DNA of 64,000 nt, from positions 1,240,001-1,304,000 of the forward strand of contig NZ_CP009110.1 in NCBI RefSeq assembly GCF_000739085.1, in the 5' to 3' direction. The position numbers and the translations under genes were made by a program. Origin of the DNA: Amycolatopsis methanolica 239. Its GTDB lineage: Bacteria; Actinomycetota; Actinomycetes; Mycobacteriales; Pseudonocardiaceae. Below are positions 58,022 to 64,000 of this stretch, piece by piece; positions within the stretch are counted from its first letter, which is position 1, and every line of letters starts with the position of its first letter. The notes beneath the pieces are model-generated. The model worked only from the letters and a program-made list of their open reading frames with translations, was not told the DNA's origin and did no database searches.

Positions 58022-60838
58022 TCAGCCCAGCAGCTCGGTCAGCGCGGCGCGCGCGACGTCCGGCCCGAACTGCGCGGCCACCGCGGCCTGCCCGGCCCGG
58101 GACAGCCGCAGCCAGAGCGCGTCGTCCGTCAGCAGTGACACGATCCCGGCGGCGATCTCGTCGGCCTTGTCCCCGGCGAGCACCTCCGCGCCGTGCCGCA
58201 ACCGCATGCCCTCGAACGCCAGCGTCGTGCCGACCACCGGGACACCCGCGGCCAGGCTCTCGCCGACCTTGCCCTTGACGCCGGCGCCGAACCGCAGCGG
58301 CGCCACCGACAGCCGGGCCGTCTCGTAGAGCGCGTCGAGGGCGGGCACCCAGCCGCGGAACTTCACGCCGTGACCGTCGAGCGTGCGCAGCTCGTTCGTC
58401 GGGTCGTGGCCGACCAGGTCGAGCACCGCGTCCGGCACCTGCCTGCGCACCAGCGGCCAGATCTCCCCGGCCAGCCAGTACGCCGCGTCGCGGTTGGGCG
58501 GGTGCTCGAAACTTCCCACGAACAACACGCCGGGCCGCCCATCGGGGCTCGCCTCCGGACCCGGGGTGTGCACATTGGACAGCACGCTGACCGGCGCGCC
58601 CGGCGCGAGGTCGGCCAGCAGGTCGCGTTCGGCCTCCGACACCACCAGCGTGCGGTCGCAGGCCCGCACCAGCGCCAGCTCCAGCTCGCGGTAGAGCTTC
58701 GCGCGCTGGTGCAGCATCGTCGACGTCTCCGGCGCGCCGCCGAGCCGCTCCACCAGCTCGGCCTCCCTGGACAGGCGCACGAAGTGCAGGTCGACGGTGT
58801 CGAACACGATCCGCGCCCGCGGCGCGCAGATCCGCAGCCGGTCGGCGAGGTGCCAGGCCACGGTCGGCCGGGACAGCAGCGCCAGCCGGATGTGCTTGCC
58901 CGCCTCGTGCAGGAACTGCTCGCGCAGGCCGTTGTCGGTGAGCACGGTGATCCTCGCGCGGTGCAGCTGGTCCAGGTACGCCGGGTCCGCGGGCGGCCCC
59001 ATCGGGCAGAACACCACGCGGTGACCGAGCGCGACCAGCTCGTCCAGGAGGCACCGCAACCGCACCGACCCGGAGTCGCGGTCCGGGGTGGGCACGGTGA
59101 CGTCGGCGACCAGCACCAGGTCGCCGTCGCGCTGGGTCCGGCCGGGCACGCGCTGGCGGGCGATCCACAGCGGCGTGCCCGGGTCGGCCTGCTCCGCGAG
59201 GGCGTCCGCCCACTTCGCCGTGAAGACCTCGCGGTTGACCTCCTGGTACCGCTTGACGCCCTGCGTGACGTCGGTGCCGTGCGAGACACCCTCGTGGTGG
59301 ACGACCACCGCGTCCGGGACCACCACCACGCGGTGGCCCGCGGCGCGGACCGCGAACGCCAGGTCGGTGTCCTCGTAGTAGGCGGGCGAGTAGCGCTCGT
59401 CGAACCCGCCCAGCCGCTCCCACAGGTCCCGGCGCACGAGGATCGCCGCGCCCGAGCAGTAGTCGACGTCGCGGACCGCCTGGTAACGCGGGTCTTCCGG
59501 GTTGTCGCCGTGCCCGTAGTTGGCGGCGCTGCCGTCGGCGAACACGATGCCGCCACACTCCTGCAGCCTGCCGTCCGGGTAGACCAGCCTCGCCCCGGCC
59601 AGGCCGATGCTCTCGTCGCCGCGGACGACCTCGGTGAGCGCGTCCAGCCAGCCGGGCCGGACCTCGGTGTCGTTGTTGAGCAGCACCAGCAGCTCACCGC
59701 GGGCCTGCGCGGCGCCGAGGTTCACGGCGCGCAGGAACCCCAGGTTCTCCGGGGCGCGCACGAGCCGGACACCCGGGCAGGCGGCGAGCTGCTCGGCCGA
59801 ATCGTCCGGCGAGGCGTCGTCGACCACCACGACCTCGAACGGCACGCGCGTGCCGCTGTCCTCGATCGACCGCAGGCAGCGGCGCGTGTAGCTCCACTGC
59901 CCGTGCACCGGGACGATGATGCTGACGAGCGGTTCGTCGCTGGTCGACACCGCGACCGGGCCTTCGGTGGCGCGCCGCCGCGGCCGGTAGCGCTCGATGA
60001 CCTTGCGGTACTTCGGGCCGTTTTCGTCGGTGGTGAGCCGTTCGATCTCGGCGCGCAGCGGGGCGGCGGCGCGTTCGGCGGCCGCGCCGGGCAACGTGAG
60101 CTGCGGGTCCAGCATCGTCGCCGCGGCGGGCACCTCCACCGGGTTGTCGGAGGCGACGCCGATCAGGTAGGTGTGCGGCGCGCCGGTGCCGACCGACCAG
60201 CTGTCCTCGCCCGTGCGGCGCAGCTGCTGCGACAGCACCGGGCCGTGCTCGCGATCGCTGGTGAGCACCGAGCCGACCGCCACGTTCTGCCGCAGCACGG
60301 TCACGTGCCGGAACGACGCGCCGAGCAGCGCGCGGAACTGCGGCTCGGTCAGCTCCTTGACGTGGAAGGGGTTTTCGTTGCCGTGCTCGTGCGTGTAGAC
60401 GAGGACGTCCGGCGTGCTGGTGAAGAACACCCCGCCGGGCGCGAGCCGGGCGCGCACCAGCGCCAACAGCTCGTCCTGCTCCGCGACGTGCTCGAGCGCC
60501 TCGAAACAGGTGATGACGTCGAACGTCCCGGCGTCGGCGAGCAGGTCCGGGTCGGTCATCGAGCCGGTGGTGAACCGCAGGTTCGGCTGTCCGCAGTAGC
60601 GCGCGCGGGCGTGCTCGACGCTGGCTTCGTCGATGTCGACGCCGACCACCTCGGACGCGTGGGCGGCCAGCAGCGCGCTGCCGTAGCCCTCGCCGCTGGC
60701 GAGGTCGAGGACGCGCCGCCCGAGGGCGTAGCGGGCGGCGAGGGCGTAGCGGTGGTAGTGCTCGTAGATCACCTGGATGTCGTCCGTCCAGGGCACGCAG
60801 CGCTCGCCCGTCCAGTCGATCCCCCGAGGTCCCACCAT
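58022..60838 (-). CDS. Methyltransferase-GT2-GT4 trifunctional protein
   Basis: 938 aa from ATG 60838; the open frame continues upstream but this start gives the usual N-terminus. Residues about 1-220 are a class I methyltransferase (VLDLASGEGYGSALLA, CFEALEHV). About 325-560 is a GT-A type glycosyltransferase family 2 domain (LVSIIVPVHGQW, LLNNDTEVRPGW, SPAYYEDTDLAF). About 610-930 is a GT-B type family 4 domain (GVLFVGSFEHPPNRDAAYWL, PLRFGAGVKGKVGESLAAGV). All three keep their key motifs. It would transfer two sugars and a methyl group during synthesis of a surface glycan. It is the first gene of the operon with the acyltransferase and the propeller protein. Confidence 0.88.
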   Translation of the reverse strand: MVGPRGIDWTGERCVPWTDDIQVIYEHYHRYALAARYALGRRVLDLASGEGYGSALLAAHASEVVGVDIDEASVEHARARYCGQPNLRFTTGSMTDPDLLADAGTFDVITCFEALEHVAEQDELLALVRARLAPGGVFFTSTPDVLVYTHEHGNENPFHVKELTEPQFRALLGASFRHVTVLRQNVAVGSVLTSDREHGPVLSQQLRRTGEDSWSVGTGAPHTYLIGVASDNPVEVPAAATMLDPQLTLPGAAAERAAAPLRAEIERLTTDENGPKYRKVIERYRPRRRATEGPVAVSTSDEPLVSIIVPVHGQWSYTRRCLRSIEDSGTRVPFEVVVVDDASPDDSAEQLAACPGVRLVRAPENLGFLRAVNLGAAQARGELLVLLNNDTEVRPGWLDALTEVVRGDESIGLAGARLVYPDGRLQECGGIVFADGSAANYGHGDNPEDPRYQAVRDVDYCSGAAILVRRDLWERLGGFDERYSPAYYEDTDLAFAVRAAGHRVVVVPDAVVVHHEGVSHGTDVTQGVKRYQEVNREVFTAKWADALAEQADPGTPLWIARQRVPGRTQRDGDLVLVADVTVPTPDRDSGSVRLRCLLDELVALGHRVVFCPMGPPADPAYLDQLHRARITVLTDNGLREQFLHEAGKHIRLALLSRPTVAWHLADRLRICAPRARIVFDTVDLHFVRLSREAELVERLGGAPETSTMLHQRAKLYRELELALVRACDRTLVVSEAERDLLADLAPGAPVSVLSNVHTPGPEASPDGRPGVLFVGSFEHPPNRDAAYWLAGEIWPLVRRQVPDAVLDLVGHDPTNELRTLDGHGVKFRGWVPALDALYETARLSVAPLRFGAGVKGKVGESLAAGVPVVGTTLAFEGMRLRHGAEVLAGDKADEIAAGIVSLLTDDALWLRLSRAGQAAVAAQFGPDVARAALTELLG

Positions 60839-60917
60839 GGGCCGGAAGGCTACCGGTACTGGGCCCCCGGGTGATACTGATGCCCGGTAATCTGCGGCGG
60901 GGAGGGAATTTCTCACG

Positions 60918-61532
60918 GTGACCAGTGACGTCCGCCGGCAGCGCCGGGAGATGACCCTCGGGATCGCGATCATCGTGGTGCTGGCGCTGGGTCTCGCCGT
61001 GTCCGCCACCGGGTACCTGCTCACCCGCAATGCCGGCCTGGCCGATCCGCCGGACGCGAAGCCGGCGCCTGAGCACAGCGCGCTGGCCCTCGTCGAACCG
61101 CCCGGCGCGCCCGGTCCGAGCGGGCCGTTCACCCTCGCCGCGCTCCGCAGCACCGTGTCGCTGCCGCAGCCGATGGTCGACGTGCTGACCGCGGCCGGGA
61201 TGAGCGACGGGATGCGCAAGACCGCGGTGCGGGCCGGGGTGACGATCGGTCTGTACGCGCTGGCGACGGGTGATCCGCGAGGCGCGGTGCGGGCGTACGG
61301 CGCGGGCGTGGAGCTGCAGGGGCTGGCCGCCGACCGGGACCTGTCGCTGGAGGGCGTCATGGCGTACGGCACGCCGGTGGGCGCCCCGCTGGCCCGCTTC
61401 GGCGCGGCGTACGTGCTCTACGACCGCGTGGTGGTCGTCGAGACGGCGGGCCAGGGCGACGCGGCGCACGACGTGTTCCGGACGACGCTGGACCGGCAGA
61501 TCGAGCTGGCGCCGCCTAGCGACCGCTCCTGA
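60918..61532 (+). CDS. Membrane-anchored protein, unknown
   Basis: 204 aa, GTG start with GGGAGGGA upstream. One transmembrane helix (about residues 14-36) follows a basic N-terminus, then an exported region: a Pro-rich linker and a folded part rich in small residues (about 75-195). No recognised domain. It is divergent from the glycan operon across 79 bp, and its 3' end overlaps the convergent methyltransferase gene by 17 bases. Function unknown. Confidence 0.65.
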   Translation: MTSDVRRQRREMTLGIAIIVVLALGLAVSATGYLLTRNAGLADPPDAKPAPEHSALALVEPPGAPGPSGPFTLAALRSTVSLPQPMVDVLTAAGMSDGMRKTAVRAGVTIGLYALATGDPRGAVRAYGAGVELQGLAADRDLSLEGVMAYGTPVGAPLARFGAAYVLYDRVVVVETAGQGDAAHDVFRTTLDRQIELAPPSDRS

Positions 61533-62322
61533 CGGCGCGCACGACGCGGGACAGGTGGGCGGGGCGCAGGCTGTCCACGCGGCCGGCGAGGAAGTCGTGC
61601 TGGCCGAGGTCTTCCACGACGTCGAACCCGTGCTTGAGGAGTAGCGCGCGGATCTCGTCCGGGTCGAGGAACGTGCGCCACGGCTCACCCCGGCCCGCGG
61701 TCATCGCGCCGACGGCTTCGACGTAGGTGTTGCCCGCCTCGTCACGCAGGTGGGACGGCAGCAGGTAGTCGGCGACGAGCTCGCTGCCCGCGGCGAGCCG
61801 GGCGAGGGCGGTCAGGGTGGCGTCGAGCGCTGTGGCGTCGAGGTACATGAGCACGCCGAGCCAGCTGACGAACGCCGGCTCCGGCGCGAGACCGTGCGGT
61901 GTCAGGTCGAGGTCGGCTTTGGCGAGGTCGAGCGGGACGTGGGTGGCCGCCTCGGGAATCCCGGCCGCGGCGAGGAGTTCGCGTTTCGCGGACTGGCTCG
62001 CCGGGTGGTCGACTTCGAAGGTGCGGACGCGGCCGTCGCGCTGGGCGAAGGTGTCGAGCCCGGCGCCGAGGACCACGTACTGGCGCAGGCCCGAGGCGTG
62101 CAGGCGGTCCTCGGCGATGCGGCTGCGCAGCGTGGTCTGCACGCGGGCGCCGGCCAGGACCGGGTGGTCGCCGTGTGCCAGGTGGTAGCCGAGGAGTTCG
62201 GTCGCGTGCTCGCCGAGGAGGCGTTCGGCGAGCGTGTCCCGGAACAGGAGCGGTTCGGAGTCGACGTGGAGGTGGGCGGCTCGGGCCGCGGCCGCGGTGA
62301 GCGCGGTTCTGCTGGCTGGCAT
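61516..62322 (-). CDS. SAM-dependent methyltransferase, LCMT/Ppm1-like family
   Basis: 268 aa, ATG start. SRTALTAAAARAAHLHVDSE opens the domain and QYVVLGAGLDTFAQR is the SAM-binding motif of the family (TIGR00027-like); FEVDHPASQSAKRELL and WLGVLMYLDATAL follow. Such proteins are common in actinomycetes and methylate carboxyl or hydroxyl groups of largely unknown substrates. It is convergent with the membrane-anchored gene. Confidence 0.88.
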   Translation of the reverse strand: MPASRTALTAAAARAAHLHVDSEPLLFRDTLAERLLGEHATELLGYHLAHGDHPVLAGARVQTTLRSRIAEDRLHASGLRQYVVLGAGLDTFAQRDGRVRTFEVDHPASQSAKRELLAAAGIPEAATHVPLDLAKADLDLTPHGLAPEPAFVSWLGVLMYLDATALDATLTALARLAAGSELVADYLLPSHLRDEAGNTYVEAVGAMTAGRGEPWRTFLDPDEIRALLLKHGFDVVEDLGQHDFLAGRVDSLRPAHLSRVVRAVRSGR

Positions 62323-62411
62323 GCATCCACGTTATCGTACAACTTCGGGAGTATAGCACAGAAAAGTCGATTCCGGAAGGGCTGCCCGATCACGATCCGG
62401 TGTGGACGGTG

Positions 62412-63338
62412 CTACCAGTCCGGGTGCGATTCCCAGGCGCGCAAGCGAAGCGCGCTCTCGAAGCGGTGCTCCGCGCCGGTGAGCGGATCGGTGAACGCGA
62501 GAACCTTCGCGAGCAGCTGCAGCGGACGACGGAAGTCGCCGGGCGGCACCTCCCGGACCTCCGGGTACAGCGGATCGCCCAGGATCGGGATGCCCAGCGA
62601 GTTCAGGTGCACGCGCAGCTGGTGCGTGCGGCCGGTTTCCGGCACCAGCCGGTAGCGGCCCAGCCCGTCGCGGTGCTCGATCAGCTCCACGTGCGTCCGC
62701 GCGTTCACCGGCCCCGGCAGTTCGCGCGCGGTCAGCACGCCGCGCTTCTTCACGATCCGGCTCTCCACGGTCCGCGGCAGCGCCAGCTCCGGCGAGTAGG
62801 GCGCGATCGCCTCGTACTCCTTGTGCACCAGGCGATCCCGGAACAGGTTCTGGTAAGCGCTGCGGTGCGCCGCGGTCTTGACGAACATCAGCACACCCGC
62901 CGTGAGCCGGTCCAGGCGGTGCGCGGGGGAGAGGTCCGGCAGGTCCCGCGTGTGCCGCAGGCGCACCAGCGCGGTCTCCCGGACGTGCCCGCCGCGCGGT
63001 GTGGTGGCCAGGAAGTGCGGCTTGTCGACCACCAGCAGGACGTCGTCCTCGTGCAGCACCGTCAGCTCGAACGGCACCGGCACCTCGTCGCCGCGGTCCC
63101 GGTGGAACCACAGGAAGGTGCTGGGCGTGAACGGTGTGCGGGCGTCGATCGGCCCGTCCACCCCGACGATCGCGCCCTCGGCCAGCATCCCGTCGATCAC
63201 CGCCGGGTCCAGCTTGGTCAGCTTGCGGACCAGGTAGTCGCGGATGGTGTCCCACGGGCCGTCCGGCGGGGTCCGGATGCGCGCCGCGTTGACCCCGTCG
63301 CGCGGCGGCAGCGGGGACGGGGGCGGCTTGCGTCTCAT
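62412..63338 (-). CDS. RluA-type pseudouridine synthase
   Basis: 308 aa, ATG start. The catalytic motif HRLDRLTAGVL (Asp is the nucleophile) and the pattern ETGRTHQLRVHLNSLGIPIL identify an RluA-family enzyme that makes pseudouridine in rRNA or tRNA. There is no obvious S4 RNA-binding domain at the N-terminus, though the first 60 residues are basic. The start overlaps the stop of a decayed membrane protein gene by four bases. Confidence 0.92.
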   Translation of the reverse strand: MRRKPPPSPLPPRDGVNAARIRTPPDGPWDTIRDYLVRKLTKLDPAVIDGMLAEGAIVGVDGPIDARTPFTPSTFLWFHRDRGDEVPVPFELTVLHEDDVLLVVDKPHFLATTPRGGHVRETALVRLRHTRDLPDLSPAHRLDRLTAGVLMFVKTAAHRSAYQNLFRDRLVHKEYEAIAPYSPELALPRTVESRIVKKRGVLTARELPGPVNARTHVELIEHRDGLGRYRLVPETGRTHQLRVHLNSLGIPILGDPLYPEVREVPPGDFRRPLQLLAKVLAFTDPLTGAEHRFESALRLRAWESHPDW

Positions 63339-63700
63339 CGGTCAGCACTGTAGCGAGGCGCGACCGCGCCCGCCGCGACCACCGCCACCGCGGCGAGCAG
63401 CACGAACCCCGCCGAGTAGGCAGGCGCCGCGGCCAGCTGCGCCCCTACCGCGAGCTCGTCGCTGACCCGCGGGGACGAGCTCGCGCCGAGCTGCGGCGAG
63501 AGCGAGGGCGCGACCAGCATCACGACCGCCATCGGCACCAGCACCAGCCCCGCCGCGTCGCGGACTTCTCGAACACCGCCGGGTCCTGCACGAGCCGGGC
63601 GGCATGGTCACCGCGCCGAACATGGCCGCCGCGACGACCGCGGTGACGCCGTTCACGGCCGCCACCGCGGACGGCCTGGGGCGCCGCGGCCGCAGCGCCG
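63335..63700 (-). pseudogene. Membrane protein remnant
   Basis: Successive frames read AAVNGVTAVVAAAMFGAVTM (one helix-like stretch), then in another frame VPMAVVMLVAPSLSPQL and SAGFVLLAAVAVVAAGAVAP, ending at a TGA that overlaps the next gene's ATG. This looks like pieces of an MFS-type transporter split by shifts or a deletion. There is no catalytic motif to name it. Identity tentative. Confidence 0.45.
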
Positions 63701-63752
63701 GGAACGGCCGGCTCAGCGCGCAGGCGACCGTGCCGGCTTCGCCGAGCTGATC

Positions 63753-64000
63753 ATGACCCGCGGCAACCACGGCCCCGGCGGGCTGCGTCTCGCGGAGGTC
63801 CTCGCGGCCGCCGGCCTGGACGAACCGGCCCAGGCGTGCTTCTACCTGGTCTTCCTGGACGTCGTGCTGGGCCGCGCCCACCGCGAGGTGCACGGCGACC
63901 CGGCCACGCCGGAACGCAACGCCGGGATCTTCGAGGCCGCACGGGCGAGCTCGGCAGCGCCTACACTGAAAGCACTGGTACCGCACCTGCGCGCCGTCAC
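63753..64000 (+). CDS. Partial ORF, unknown; possibly the C-terminal part of a TetR-type regulator
   Basis: An open frame from ATG 63753 runs off the window (82 complete codons). It reads NHGPGGLRLAEVLAAAGLDE and FYLVFLDVVLGRAHREVHGD, a helical pattern similar to ligand-binding domains of TetR regulators. The ATG lacks a convincing ribosome site, and codons before it are also open, so the gene may be decayed at its 5' end. Low certainty. Confidence 0.35.
   Translation, partial: MTRGNHGPGGLRLAEVLAAAGLDEPAQACFYLVFLDVVLGRAHREVHGDPATPERNAGIFEAARASSAAPTLKALVPHLRAV

Noticed and set aside
62323-62411. AT-richer spacer that might be a tRNA or small RNA gene
   Set aside because: No cloverleaf or conserved loop can be drawn; it is more likely just the promoter region of the methyltransferase gene.

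Overview
The window is high-GC actinobacterial chromosome, very probably from a Pseudonocardiales member such as Amycolatopsis. The reasons are the GC-rich third codon positions, frequent GTG starts, ATGA/GTGA stop-start overlaps, a complete mce locus, an ECF41-type sigma factor, PucR, ANTAR and SpoIIE regulators, and a GAAGGGCCCTTCGC-type hairpin. The genus is inferred. No rRNA, tRNA or CRISPR array was recognised.

1-15170 is one long forward gene run. It starts inside an Mce-type ABC ATPase and continues with six Mce proteins, an RND/MMPL transporter and a SurA/PpiC-like foldase, nearly all translationally coupled. After a 104-bp gap come an AveC-like membrane protein, a NorD-like VWA protein and a MoxR/NorQ-type AAA+ ATPase. 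It looks like an envelope lipid or steroid importer with a locally encoded enzyme and an ATPase/VWA activation pair. 15171-16700 is scar tissue: decayed VOC, HTH and zinc-ribbon genes and an orphan terminator.

16719-22475 holds an AlkZ-like winged-helix protein, small proteins, a divergent XRE regulator/SDR pair with a candidate operator, a secreted Pro-rich protein, a broken methyltransferase, and a truncated I36 inhibitor running into an integrase remnant. 22476-26957 (minus strand) is a compact class I lanthipeptide locus: SpaB_C-type elimination protein, LanB glutamylation domain, a 52-aa precursor and LanC.

27178-29437 has a crotonase and a frameshifted thiolase-like gene. 29483-38600 carries a PhnB-like protein, a GGCT-like protein, an ECF41 sigma factor, an ANTAR-GAF-PAS-PP2C phosphatase, a 1,414-aa HAMP-array hybrid kinase and a STAS antagonist, which together resemble a stress-signalling island. 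38761-43702 has two LysR regulators, an amino acid dehydrogenase, a nitroreductase-like protein and an ABC ATPase. 43877-46636 is one methyltransferase pseudogene split by two insertion sequences, one IS5-like and one IS982-like, each at a CTAG site.

46887-52448 has a coiled-coil protein, thioredoxin, and a likely 3-hydroxybutyrate operon (dehydrogenase, MHS-type transporter, GAF-PucR regulator, 79-aa protein). 52517-55715 has a secreted lipase, an amidohydrolase, a multicopper oxidase remnant and a hemerythrin protein. 55764-60838 is a reverse-strand set of a methyltransferase-GT2-GT4 fusion, an acyltransferase and a ScyD-like secreted propeller. The right end has a membrane-anchored unknown, an LCMT-type methyltransferase, an RluA-type pseudouridine synthase, a decayed membrane protein and a partial ORF. 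Several broken genes carry single-base shifts, so sequencing error cannot be excluded for some of them.
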